A stretch of 64,000 nucleotides of DNA from Circinella umbellata. Taxonomy: Eukaryota > Mucoromycota > Mucoromycetes > Mucorales > Lichtheimiaceae. The stretch spans positions 62,001 to 126,000 of the forward strand of contig JAIWNF010000049.1 of NCBI GenBank assembly GCA_025093555.1, read 5' to 3'. Shown piece after piece: positions 34,635 to 47,437 of the stretch. The notes beneath the pieces were generated by a model. It worked only from the letters and a program-made list of their open reading frames with translations, was not told the DNA's origin and searched no databases. The position numbers and the translations under genes were made by a program. The stretch's first letter is position 1, and each line of letters starts with the position of its first letter.

Positions 34635-37600
34635 ATGGAGATGTCGTTTCTTTTTCTCCTTTTTGCTATTGCCCCCATCTTTTTTTCTGCGTTGGTAGTT
34701 TATACTCATCAACGTACACATGGTACTCTTGATATCACAACAGCATCTGTAGCCTATGATCGTGAACAATATGGAGATCTACTTGACTGGAACAAATACG
34801 CGTTAGATATTGAAGGAAAACCTACAATGATCTTTTCTGGCGAGTTTCACTATTGGCGCGTACCTGATCGTGAACGTTGGGAAACCATTTTGAAACAATA
34901 CAAGACAATGGGAATGAATGCTATTCGCATTTATTTTCATTGGGGTTATCATTCTCCTGCTGAAGGAGTGTATCACTTTGACGGCAATCGTGATATTGAT
35001 TACTTACTCAATCTTTGTGAAGATCTTGGATTATTTGTATTGGCAGCACCAGGTCCTTATATTTGTGCAGAAGTACAAGCAGGTGGATATCCTTCATGGC
35101 TTATTGCTAAACGAGAATTACGTATTCGTCATGCAGAATATATGCTTTGGCGTGTTTATGATGATGAATTTGCACAATATGAAATACAATGGCTCAACCA
35201 TATCCTGCCAATTATTGCCAAACATCAAATTACATTGAATAATAATAACATTGATAATTCTGATAAGAAAGGATGTGTACTGGGTCTTCAAATTGATAAC
35301 GAACTTTTTGAAACAATGGCTGTTGTTTTACCTATCGGTTTACGGGATCAAATGCGTGTACTTGCTAAAGCTGCACGTGATGCTGGCATCACTGTCCCAT
35401 TATTTAGTAATGATGGATTTGAAGAGAGTAGTTGGGTCCCACGTGATGCAACTACCAAGAAAAAAGAAAAAGCATTTGGTCTTGATCTTTATGGTTTCGA
35501 TAAATATGTTGGTAAGTAAATATATATATTTGTTATTGAAATATCCTTGCTCACTTTTCTTTTTATCAAAAAAATAAATATATAGTTTTCGCTCCTACAA
35601 GTGCACCAACAAGTTGGTTTTTGGATACTGGTAATTCATCTGCAAGTTGGAAAGATTGGAATCCAAAACAAATGGAAGGTTCACTTGATAGACTTGAAAA
35701 AACTGTACGCGCATTTGGAGGTGGTGCAGCAAAGGTAAAAAAAAACAGAAATGATTTTTTTTCCTTATTCATTTTACATAGAAAAACTAAATGATATTTT
35801 TCTATATGTAGTCACCCATGTTTATTCCTGAATTACAAGGTGGTTGGTTCAATCATTATCAATTGGAACACACATATGATATGATTTATGAATTTTATGG
35901 TGATCAATATACCAAACTTGTGGTTGACTCATGTTTAGCTCAAGGTGTATCAATTCTCAGTCTTTATATGACTTATGGTGGAACAAATTGGGGAACAATT
36001 GGTGACCCGTGAGTTTAATAGGTTTTTTTTTGGGGGGGGACCGGGGATGGTGGCTTCAATATAATATTAACATAACATAAAAACAAAAAAAAAACTAGGG
36101 ATGTTTACACTTCATATGATTATTCTGCTTGTATTCGAGAATATGGATATTTATCGATGCGTGGACGTAATTTACGTCAAACAATTCTTTTCTCTCGTTC
36201 ATTTGATCCATACTTTACTCAAACCGATCGTCAATATAAAAAATCCATTAAATCCACAGCAAGAAAAGTCATCAATACGCAACGTGTTTCAGCCAACAGT
36301 GATCAAAAAGTACTTTTTACGTTCCTTCGTAACTTTAACAGAGATCGATTAGAAATTTTTGATCTTAATATCGACCATCCTGAAGGTAATTTTACAATGA
36401 CTTGTTATCTTCCATACAAGACATCATTCACTGCAGTCGGCAATTATCGTGCAGCCAATGGTCTACATCTTTTACAAGCTTCGATCCCCATCCATTTGCG
36501 AATGACCCACCCAGAAACAAATGAAGAAATTTGGATTGTTGAACCGAATCAATTGGGTGGCCTAGCATTTGAACATAGAGAAATGGAAGTCAGTGGTAAC
36601 ATGCAAGAAGATGCTTTGCGTCGACAAGGTCCTGCTGATATACTTAAATTTGATCAAACCGAAGGCTGGACCAAATTATCTACTACAACTGGAAATCTAT
36701 ATATCATTGGATTGACAAAATCTCAAATTAGTACATTATATGCCAATTTTGAATCAGATTATTGGAAGGAGGGTAAAGGACGCATGCCAAGCTTTATTGC
36801 TTGGGGTGCCGATGAGATGTATTATAATCCTCGCACCCAACAAATGGATATTAATTATCGTCGATCGGATACCGGCATCTATGTTATTTCTTTTGATCGA
36901 CCCGCGGATAATCGATTCACCGCGGTTTCTCGTGGTGTTTACAATATGCCATACGCCTATTCGATGGATTTACAACATGCTCACCAGAAATTACCATTAC
37001 CTGTTCAAATCAACTTGCGTGATTGGGAAGTAAGACCTGTACAACTTCAATCATTACCTTGGCATCCATTAAAACGTCTTTCGAATGACTCAGCACCAAC
37101 ATTTGAAGCACTGGATTATCATTATACCAGTGGACACGCTCTTTATCGAACTACATTCCAAACACCATCAGGTAATGTCAAACTTTCACTCAACATGCGT
37201 AATCGTGCAACCGTTTTGGTGAATGGTCAAATTATTGGTGGACATACAACCTATTCTCGACAATTATTTTCCCCCGGTGCCAAGATTGGACCCGATCCAT
37301 GGTTCCTTGGTTCCCACACTTATGATCTTACACCCTATCTCTTACGTGATGATAATGAAGCTGCTTTAAATGAAGTGGTTGTTCTTGTTGATAGCTTTGG
37401 TCTTTCTCGTCAAGCATTTATTATGAATGATGTGCGTAATCCACGCGGTATCATTAAGGCAAAACTTAAAGGACTTGATCAAGAGGCTGAATGGGAAATA
37501 ACAGGTGTGGATGTTCGAGAATTGGATAATCAATACAATTCATGTGGATTCCCCGATGAACGAATGAATAATGGTCGATGGGAATCCATGGGATCACGAA

Positions 37601-38037
37601 TTGAACAAGATCGAACACTCTATCGACTTTCTATCAATGCTGGTAGTGGAGTCCAATGGACCCGTTTCCGATTTGATGCTTTGCCAAAAAGCCGTTCTTC
37701 CGATTTTAATGTACCTTTACGTCTTCATATGGACGGTCCTTTTACAACCTACTTGTTCCTGAATGACGCACTTATTGCACGATACTATGGTAATGGTGAT
37801 AGTCCTCAACATGATTTCTATATTCCTGAAGGTCTTGTTCAGCAACGTAATAATGTGGTACGTATGCTGATTTACACTTGGGAAGATACTACAGGTGAAA
37901 TCTCTATAAGTGGATGGCCTGTTAGATTTGACAGTGGTAATTTAATCACTGGAGAAACCGATGTAGCTAGTGTTACAGGAAGTGCTGCGGAAGGTCTTAA
38001 TGAATATTTGACTTGGAAAGAGACTGTACGAATTTAA
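34635..38037 (+). CDS. GH35 beta-galactosidase, secretory
   Basis: Glycoside hydrolase family 35 enzyme that removes terminal beta-D-galactose from oligosaccharides or glycans. Four exons: 34635-35511, 35586-35734, 35812-36008 and 36099-38037, giving 1053 aa, normal for fungal GH35. An N-terminal hydrophobic stretch (residues 4-23) indicates a signal peptide or anchor. The catalytic barrel shows FSGEFHYWRVP, NAIRIYFHWGYHSPAEG and APGPYICAE, the acid/base Glu223 in GLQIDNE and the nucleophile Glu349 in FIPELQGGW. The C-terminal part contains the beta-sandwich and jelly-roll segments of large GH35 enzymes (for example ALYRTTFQTP, DPWFLGSHTYDLTPYL). A second ATG lies at 34641. It converges with the mutarotase gene 173 bp away. 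Confidence 0.95.
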
Positions 38038-38210
38038 TTAATAATAAAAAAAAAACTCCCCTACTTTTGTAACCTTTTCTCTTTTCTTTTTACATTTTTG
38101 AAACGAAAAGGATATTATGTTTATTTATTTATTTTTTTGTACAAGTTGGTTGTTATCATATTGTTTTTTTTATACTAAATATACAAATTTGACAATGGGA
38201 ATTGCTTTAT

Positions 38211-39536
38211 TTATTGACGAACACCAAAAGAAAATACGGTCTTGCTACCATAGGTATCACCCTTCTTTAACAAAACGCTGCTTTTCCAATCAGGTTTGTT
38301 GGGAGCATCGGGATTACGAGAACTTTCCAAACAGAAACCAGCATGTGTACCATAGGAAACACCCTCTTGAGATTTTTTACCAGTGAAAACACCTGATTTG
38401 ATGAAATTACCAGTATAAAGCTGGAAAGCGGGTTCCGTTGTAGCAAACTCCATTTGGATACCGGTTTCTGGAGCATAGGCAATAACAGCCTTACGTAATG
38501 GAAGGTCTGAGGTATTAATACCATAGTTCTTGTGAATGACATAGGGATGATCATAACCATTGGTACTTTTTAATTCATCGAAACGTGCACCAATTGTTGT
38601 ACCAGCCTTATCACCCTATATTTATATATATATATATATTTACAATATTAGTCCAATCTATTTTAACTTTTTAACTTCTTTCCCACCCTATGATTTTTTT
38701 TTCTCTCTCTCTTATTTTCTGTTGAGTCATAATTTAATTCTTTACCGTAAAGTTCATTTGAGGAGCATCAGACCAGCTAAGCTCTTTACCAGTAGGCAAT
38801 GCATTATCATCCAACTCCAAGAAGCCTTTCACTTCATCAGTCATTGTAATTTGGGTATTTAAAATATCAGGGTTTTGAGAAACACCAGCCAAGTTAAAGT
38901 AATTATGGTTCGTTAAGTTCAAAACAGTATCTTTATCTGTAACGGCCTTGTATGTGACTTCCAATGCATTATCGTCTGTCACAGTATAGGTTACAGTGGT
39001 CTTGAGTTCACCAGGGTAACCTTGATCACCATCAGGAGAAACCAAATCCAATTGGATTGAAGCAGGTTCTTCCGAAAGAATAGTGACATCCCATTTTCTT
39101 TTATCGAAACCTTCAAGACCACCATGAAGTGCATTGGGTCCATTGTTTTTTTCCAATTGATATTCCTTGCCATCCACTGTAAATTTACCTTCACCAATAC
39201 TATATCATCCCAATTCATTATCGAAACAAAAAGTAATAAGACCGTTAATAATCCCGGAAATCAATCAGCAAAAAAAAAATTTAATATTGATATTTACCGG
39301 TTAGCAAAACGACCTATTAAGGCTCCAAAGAATGGGTTGTCAGCGTTTTTATAAGCTTCATAGTCATCGAAACCAACGGCAACATCACGAATAGCACCGT
39401 TCTTATCGGGAACGAGAATATGTGTTAAAGTACCACCATAGTTTAATACCATGACAGAAAGTGTCTTTGCAGAATTAATTAAAGTATATTGGTCAATGCC
39501 ATTAGCAGCATCAATAGTCGTCTTGGTAACTGGCAT
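38211..39536 (-). CDS. galM: Aldose 1-epimerase (galactose mutarotase)
   Basis: Interconverts the anomers of galactose and glucose; in galactose use it supplies alpha-galactose for galactokinase. Three exons (39536-39298, 39199-38746 and 38615-38211) give 365 aa, typical for GalM. Visible family blocks: VMVLNYGGTLTHILVPD, FFGALIGRFANRIG, NALHGG (catalytic-site His), NLTNHNYFNLAG (second active-site His), and the C-terminal YTGNF with the THAGFCLESSRNPDAPN region. No signal peptide, so cytosolic. It is a stand-alone epimerase, not fused to UDP-galactose 4-epimerase as in Saccharomyces Gal10. The convergent neighbour is a beta-galactosidase. Confidence 0.96.
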
Positions 39537-40565
39537 GATTGTTTTAAGAAAAAAAAATGTAGTGTTGTGAAAGTTTGTTAAAATATAAAGAAACGCGCTT
39601 TTTCTCTCCCCCGCACATTTATTGTTTTGCTTTATAAAAGAGTCAGGTGGTTAAAAACCCGATTGGAGGAACCAAACTTCGGGCAATTTGGAAAAAAAAG
39701 TGGGTTCAAAACTTTATATTTCCCGCGCCTTCTCACGACAATCCCCGCCAATGGAAATTTAGGTAGGGGAAAAACCCCACCCCACCATTATTGTCAAATA
39801 TTTTATGGAGATTATACCTAATGATAAAACTCCAAGAAAAAAATAGAATAAGTTAGCAATATATTTTATAGAATAAGTTATTTTTATTCCGTCTTTTTAA
39901 TTCCACTGTAATGAAGAACCTATAATAAAATGGGATTACGTAATTAATCTTTCATACGTCATAATTTTATTTTGGTCTAGTTTAAAGCAAAAAAAAAAAC
40001 AGCGAACAATAAAGTAAATTAGTTCAGCGTTATAATTTGCGCTGTGTAAAAAATAGAACAAAGCTATTCTATCACTTACAAAAGTTAAATAATGATCGCT
40101 CATTACTATCCTTGCTTTCTTACTATATGTTTTAGCGAGTTTGAGACAGATATATTTATAATAAAAGCTCAAATGAACAACTAAAACCAATATTTTAAAC
40201 ATATTCTGCCTGATATAAAATCTATATAAAAAAAAATGACAGGTTGATTTTTTATTTTATTTTAAAGTGTTCCCAATGAGTCCATAAGAAACACTATTTG
40301 CATGAACCATTGATATAAAAAAAACATAGTAATATAAATTGAAAAACTATAAAAAATATACAATGAACAATAAATGACAATGTGAGTTTTTTCATTGTTG
40401 GTAGCACGATTTTGGATTATAACCAATTATATATATTAAATATATCAAATATAATAAGAATAATAAGAATAATACGTACAGAATTAAAAGACTACTAATA
40501 CTATAACGGTATTTGTTGGACAGCGTTTAATAATAATAGTGATTGATTCTTGTTTATAAACTGTT
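39537..40565. other. Intergenic region
   Basis: The left ~250 bases upstream of the mutarotase are GC-richer and contain C-rich stretches (promoter). The rest is AT-rich with no supported gene; the 88-codon minus frame at 39936-40202 is hydrophobic, AT-biased and unsupported. Confidence 0.6.
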
Positions 40566-41915
40566 TTAATATTTCTTTTCTTTTATATTGTCGTTCAGCA
40601 ACTCTTTCTGTATAGCGTCAGTCGAAAAACCAGCGGCAACCATCGCCTGGATAAGACTTGTTTTTGATTCACGCTCTTTTATCAAGATGTTACGTCGTTT
40701 GATACTAAGTAGTTCTAAATCAGTACTTTTTCTATGTCTGACTAACTCTTGCCTCAAGGCGAGCATTTCTTTAAAATATTTGGAATTATGCTGATGCATA
40801 TCATAAATAGCGCTTGCAATTGGATCCGTTTCTATTTTATTTATTGAACTAGAGGATTGTTGTTTTGGTGATGGTGACTGGACTGATGATAATGACTGTG
40901 GATTTGGTTCTGTTTGTGGGTCTATATTATAGTTATCATTGGTCGTTGTTTCCTCATCATAAAAATCGTTGTCACCTTTTGCAGTTAATACATTCAATGC
41001 TGAATCTACCATTGCTGTAAGTGTTGATGTTTTTGGTGCTGATGATTGTTCGTGTGATGTAGAAGGTGGGCTAAAGTGTTTTGATTCCCAAAGGTATAGA
41101 GGATTACAGGAATGAGTATTACACATTATTGTTTCCAATTCATAGTAATACTCAAAAGCTTGTTTAACCCGAGCTGCATATACATATAAAAATTATATAC
41201 ATTACGAAGAGTTGAGTTAATAATTATGTACGTAAAAATACATTAACTCATTATTCGTCCTTTTTTTTTCTAATGATGTATTTTTATTTTTAGTAATCCT
41301 CTGTTGTGTGGACTAATGCTATTATTATTATTACCAGATTTGATATCATCATTTGGCGCGCTTTTTTTTTCAACAGCAGGACTGTATCCTCTGGTTCTTC
41401 CGTGTGCTATATCGTATGCGCTATTAAACTTATGAATCCATTCTTGTATATGGGAATCAACAGTGTCCTTTGTTTGATGAGTTAATTTATGCTTATGTAA
41501 TCTCGTGACAATAGATGTTAATACTTTGTTCTTTCCAGATTTGCCACGAGCACACATGTATTGTTGGAAATTACTAGGTTCTTTTAACCATTCCAACAAT
41601 ACTTCGTCTGAACATTTACTACTAGTTGTAACATTGTCTTTGTCCCAAGATTTCGTATTGAGTGGCGAGTCTCTTTCTACATATTTATAGTGTGATAATA
41701 TGTATATATATATTTATCAGCGTCAGTACGTATAAAAAAAGACTTATAATATAGATAATTATAGCGCTACCTTCTATACTATCCTTCTTGCGTTTTTGTG
41801 CTCCCGTAAATTTTTTGTTTTTTAATACGGATAAATTATCATTGTTGTTAGTATTAATACGAAAAACGTGCGTTGTTGGTTGAGATGAAGCATTGCTGTT
41901 ATTTTGTTTCGTCAT
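40566..41915 (-). CDS. Putative Myb/SANT-like DNA-binding family protein
   Basis: 364 aa from three exons (41915-41771, 41676-41335 and 41173-40566), all joined in frame. Disordered Asn/Ser/Lys-rich N-terminus. A central helical block follows (about 65-165: DEVLLEWLKEPSNFQQY, GKSGKNKVLTSIVTRL, VDSHIQEWIHKFNSAYDIA). This resembles the Trp-anchored SANT/Myb-like domain found in many uncharacterised fungal and oomycete proteins, some related to transposon-derived factors. A Ser/Pro-rich linker leads to a C-terminal coiled coil ending AAGFSTDAIQKELL. The function is not known. The gene looks intact, unlike the nearby decayed families. Confidence 0.6.
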
Positions 41916-44879
41916 AAAGTTAAATAATGTACAGGTCAGTGAATTGATAAGTATATTAAGTGAAAGAGTATATTTTAAGGAAATATCACAAACTGATGGT
42001 AATTTTATATTTTCACGAATACTATTTACTTTTGAATGAATAGCAGCTTGATTAGTAGTATTTACTTTATTTTTTAATTTAATTGATTTTTGATAATATT
42101 ACATATACAAATAGTATAAATTTATTAATTTGTCCTTTTCTATCATGCATATGGCTATGATGTTATACAATAAAATAAAAATACTTACCTTATTTTTAAA
42201 AATTATTATTTACAATAACTCTCACTATTCAAGATGTCAGCATATCAGCATACAGTGTATGCTTTTATGTTGATGATGTGTATAGTCTTTATACCTATAA
42301 CGTAGACAGATATTTATATAACAATGTATCATGATAAACATCTTCATTATTTTGACTTATTATTCGATAAAGTGCATTAATATACATACACATATATAAA
42401 CAGATGATAAATTTAACGCTCATTAACTCCTCTTTGCCCCTTTAATTCTATTCCATTCAAAGCAAAATGATACGTATTTTTAAATTTTTCATTTTCCATT
42501 TCTATGATATGCATCTTTTACTAAATGAAAATAAAACATGGAAATAAAAATTTTGCGTTTCCATTTGTTATATACTGGTTGTTTTTATTTTCATTCTATT
42601 CCATCACAGCTTTTCCATTTTATGATTGAATAATTAATACTTAGAAAGCACTACATCCCCATATAAAATGTTACTTTACATATAGCATCGACAATACGAA
42701 TCCGCTAGTACTTACAAAGAAAAATAGGAACATTTTCTTGGTGAATTCTTTTTTTTTTCGGCACGGAAAAATTTAAAAGGTTAGTTGGCAGGGGGGGGAA
42801 GAATTTTTGTTTTATGTGTACAACATAAAAGCCTGTTGGTTCATTGACACAAAAAAAATACGTAATGCTTTTATTTCTATGTTTGCAATGAGTGTTTATA
42901 TTATATTTTTTCAACTTAATAAAATTTTACATATGTACTTCATTAATATATATATATATGTATCTATATTTTGGAAAAAAAAGGTAAAGTTTCTTCTTTT
43001 ACGTAGGTATACAGTAAATAGACACAAAATAGAATTCCTATTGTCCGAAATTAGTTCATAGTTATCTTTTATCTTTTATGTGCGCAAGAAAAAATGTAAG
43101 TATATGTATAATGTCAAAGGTTTACAAGTTAAACTAAACTTTTTTTTTCAAAGTTGATAGAATAATAATTACGGCATAGTAACCAAAAAAAGAATATTCA
43201 GGGGAGGGTAAAAGAAGAATGGTGAAAACAACTCTTCATTTTGTATACGTATCAATATAATAGTCCGTAGTAACAAAAGAAAAATATATTTGAACCGAGT
43301 TGATCGGTGGTATCCTATTATAGAAATTTTTGCAAATCTAAACTTTATGCATTAAAAAAAAGGAGCAAAATTACGGATGAAAAGTATCCGAAGGTGACAA
43401 AGTAAAGTATATAAGCATGTTTTGATTATTTAGGGAGACATTTATATTTAGTTTTGAAAGTTGCCGTTAACTATTTAGTTATAAAAAAAAAGAAAGAGGG
43501 GTGGTGGGAATAGTGACGGGATGATCGTTAACATTGATAAATCAAAACCCAATTTATATGTGGTACGTATTGATACTAAAAAAAAAACTCTCAGAAGAAA
43601 CAAGGAAAAAGATAAAAACATTATGTGTTTTCACAGATAACTGTAATTACGTATACATAATTTATTCATTTTATCATGTTCTATCATAATTATACTTTAA
43701 TAGATATATAAAAGTATTTTTTACTAAAATAAGGCAAGGACAAAAGCTACTTTTAAAAGCAACAAACTTTTATACACTTAATAACAAGTTTATGCGCGTG
43801 ATATATTACATAATGACAAGAAAATTACTATGAAAAGTTATAAGCATCTTAAAAAAATACTTTCTTTTTAGACGTTCTATTTTATTTATGCAATACATGC
43901 TTAGGCTTCATCCAATCTACTATATATACATGCTATTTTGAAAATGTTCGAAGCCATAACTAGATATACCCTACCGTGCATCATCTACTAACATTTGAAT
44001 TAGGGAGCTGCGCTTCGGATAACCGGGGGCCGAATTCTGACATGCAGTGGAGTCTCTGCACTATTCATATTCAGAATAGATAGTACATGTCTTCCCATCC
44101 AGGAATTTGCTATGAATGGTAGATCAAACACATTATAGTATTATTTAACATGTAAGAATTATGTATATATAGAAACTAATTGATTCATTTCATATGTTGT
44201 TATATTACACGTATAATATTTAATAGCGACCGTGGTATGAAGAAGAAACAGCGTTATGGTGGATCTATGATATTATTCATTACTATTGTAGTTTTGACAG
44301 GACACATGACAATACCCAATGGTGTAACATGGTGCATATGCATAAAAAAGTCATGTAGCTAAAAATTACTTATTTACGCTACTGCTTATTTATTTGTATT
44401 TTTTCGCGTGCTCTTGACTACCATTATAATCGTGTATAATAGATATACATTCTTGGCCGACATTTTACGGGTAGTAATTTTTTTTTGATCACGCGTTTTT
44501 ATGTAAGGTTTAACCATAAATTTGAGAATTAAATCACACTATTCCAATACAGATATCTAATTATTCATCAACTTTTAGATGCTATTATAAGCAAAACAAC
44601 GGTTATAAAAAAAACCAGCATATAATATTGCGAAATACTACTATTTATTTTTGTGACAACAAAATTGGTTCGCTCGCAAGATATCAATTATCCCACTTTG
44701 ACCTAAAGCTACCCAGAATCTTTTACCCTTTTTTTCCTTTAAAAAAACGGGATTTTTTTCAATAGATATGACCCATCAGTTTTTTTTTACCGGGTCCCAG
44801 GTAAAAAAAAAAAATATCTTACCCCACATGAAAAAAGAACTATAACAACTCCGGCTTTCCTTGTTGATCACCAAATTGA
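41916..44879. other. Long AT-rich intergenic region
   Basis: Nearly 3 kb without a supported gene. Short frames (for example 42807-43061) are low-complexity. A GC-richer patch at about 43970-44110 contains the hairpin GCAGTGGAGTCTCTGC and stands out from its surroundings; it matches no RNA class I can recognise. Confidence 0.55.
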
Positions 44880-46408
44880 ATGGGTAATTGTCTTTGGAAT
44901 AAGAAGTGACAAAAAGAAAAAAAATATTCATGAAGTGTTACTAATGCTGTCGAATAGCTGAAAGTGTCAACGATTTTATCGCAGGTAATTTGAAAGTTGT
45001 CATCAAGAGTGAAAAAAAAGTGGTTCCTGGTGAATTAAAACTATAAAGTATTTTTTTAGGCTGGATAAGTGGTGCTGCAGGGATTATCGTTGGAAGTCCA
45101 CTTGATGTCTTGAAGGTAAGGGGTAAGGGTCATTTGAACAAAAGATAAACGCAATTTGTAATAAATAAAAAGTCTCTTTAAATAACTTTTGTTTTGTTTA
45201 TTTATTTTCAAAATATAGGCAAGACTGCAGGCACCAAAAGGTGGTGCTGCAACCATGACGACAGAACCATTACCTACAGCATGGCAAACTTTAACACGAA
45301 TGGTCAAATCTGAAGGGGTAAAGACATAGGAAACGAAAAAATAAAAAGAAAAACAAAGTTTAGAAGAAGAAGAATAGTAATCAGGAGTTGATTTGGTTTC
45401 TTTGTTGATATTGTGTAATAATTTGAGTCAACGTGTTCTTTTTTTTTGTAGGCCAGCTCAATGTTTAAGGGTATCTTTGCACCTCTTATGGGATTAGCAG
45501 GTTTAAATGCTGTATTATTCGTCTCATATGGAAGTATTTTACGAGAATTTGAAAAGCAACATAATTTAGATTTATTACAAGAAAATAATAATGGTGGTGG
45601 TGGCACATATGTACCAACTTTATCACAGGTGTATATTGCTGGTTTTGGTGCTGGTGTCGCCGGTTTCCTTTTTTCAGCGCCTACAGAACTTGTAAAAATC
45701 AAAGAACAAGTCTCGCGTGTTCCAAAAGGATCATGGGAAGTTATTAAGGAGTTACTTGCAAGAGATGGAGTACGAGGTAACACATAATGTATATTTTCTA
45801 GTATCCATGACAACTAGTGGAAAAGATAACGACAGGAATGGTAGAGATTATTAACTCTTTTTTTTGACTCCTTCCTTTTTATTGTATAATATTTAATAGG
45901 TTTATATCAAGGTGGTTGGATTACTATTATTCGTGACGCGCCGAGCTATGGTGTATACTTTTGGGTATACGAAGGTATGAAACGACTGTTGGAAACGGAA
46001 GCGGGTAAATCAAATGCATGGCAACTCCTTTTAGCAGGGGGGACGGCAGGGGTAGTGTCATGGTCGTCTATCTATCCTATCGATGTTGTCAAATCAAGGC
46101 TTCAAATGCAGGTCATGCCACCTTCGCGAGGATCATCAGCGTCAGGTTATGCTCACTCTACCTTACCAACGCCTACAAGGAACAACCCAAGTGAGCAACG
46201 CCTTTATGGGACATTGTCATCTTCTTCCAATATTGGTTCAGCTGTTCGTCCATATACTTCTATAAAAGACTGTGTTGTACGTTCATACCAAGCTGAAGGA
46301 ATATCTGTCTTTTACCGTGGTTTAGGTCCGGCGGTATTGCGGGCATTTCCGGTTAATGCAGTAACATTCTTTACTTACGAGTGGATGATGGATGCGTTAG
46401 GGAGATAA
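44880..46408 (+). CDS. Mitochondrial carrier family (SLC25) protein
   Basis: Inner-membrane metabolite transporter of 339 aa. Six exons: 44880-44883, 44958-44984, 45060-45115, 45219-45317, 45452-45776 and 45900-46408. The N-terminus reads MAESVNDFIAGWISGAAG. All three Px[D/E]xx[K/R] repeat signatures are present: SPLDVLKARLQ, APTELVKIKEQ and YPIDVVKSRLQ. Substrate-contact-region features such as IRDAPSYGVYFWVYEG recall the carnitine/ornithine/SLC25A45-48 branch; the substrate is not assigned. The third repeat has a Ser/Asn-rich insertion coded at about 46120-46250. The first coding exon is 4 nt (ATG G), chosen because the only alternative frames run into stops and the intron has a TACTAAT branch site. 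Confidence 0.93.
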
Positions 46409-47437
46409 AAAAAATGAAAGCAATACATTATGATGGTAATAGTGCCATACAAACATTCAAATCTTTCCAGTCACTATAACAAAAGAAGTAAACAAATATC
46501 GTAAAACGCAACATAGAAAGTAAATAGAATAATATTCAAAATGATTTCATTTTTAGTTATTTTTCATTAAAAAAAAAAAAAGGATCGTCATGGCACATGA
46601 CGAGCAAAAACGAAACGAAAAACATACTTATTATACCGTACCATACACATAACATAACATAACATAACATATAATGCGTAATAAATAAATGTATCTCTGT
46701 ATTAGTGTATTCAGCTTACAAAATAGATAGCTCAATATATTTATAAAAAGAAATAATCGGCAAAACATGGTTGTTTATATTTCGCAAGGCCATACAAATA
46801 TTTAATTTCGTTAATCTTTATTTTTTTTTAAGAAAAAAAACCGAAACTAGGTCTAATACGTATAGTTTTTATTCTATAAAAAAATGGATAGTTAATGCCG
46901 TGTCAATATATATATGTATATAACAATTATTTGAATATGTGAAACATTATTTGTATAATAGATTTATCAAAACAAGATTATACCTTGAAAAGTCGTTTTC
47001 AAGTTTTTACTTCCTTTGATTGAATAATGATTCTTGACTGAATTGATGAAAATAGTAAAACACGTACGCAATATAGAAAGATGTTCTTTAGCAAAAATAT
47101 AGCACAACCCCTTTATACAACTATGTATCCTCCTGCTTTCTTTTTATTTTACTAAGCAAACCCCACACCAACAACCAAACAAACTTTACCGATTTCATGC
47201 GTACGTATAGTTAGTTAGGTTCTCTACACTATTGTACCTTTCCTTTGTATCATTATTTTTTTTATCTTGATTATCTTTTTTCCTATTCAAGCACACGTTC
47301 ATCTACTCCTTATATATTGGTAGCTATACTTGAAAACCTTGAACAAATACGATTACACCCCTTTTCTTTTCCCTCTTTATCATTCTTTTTTACTTTTATA
47401 TCTTTTTCATTTATATTTTCAAGTTGATTTCTGGAAT
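46409..47437. other. Intergenic region
   Basis: About 1 kb between two tandem genes. A short (CATAA)n run occurs near 46650-46670. The right end is a pyrimidine-rich leader before the MFS gene. No supported gene. Confidence 0.6.
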
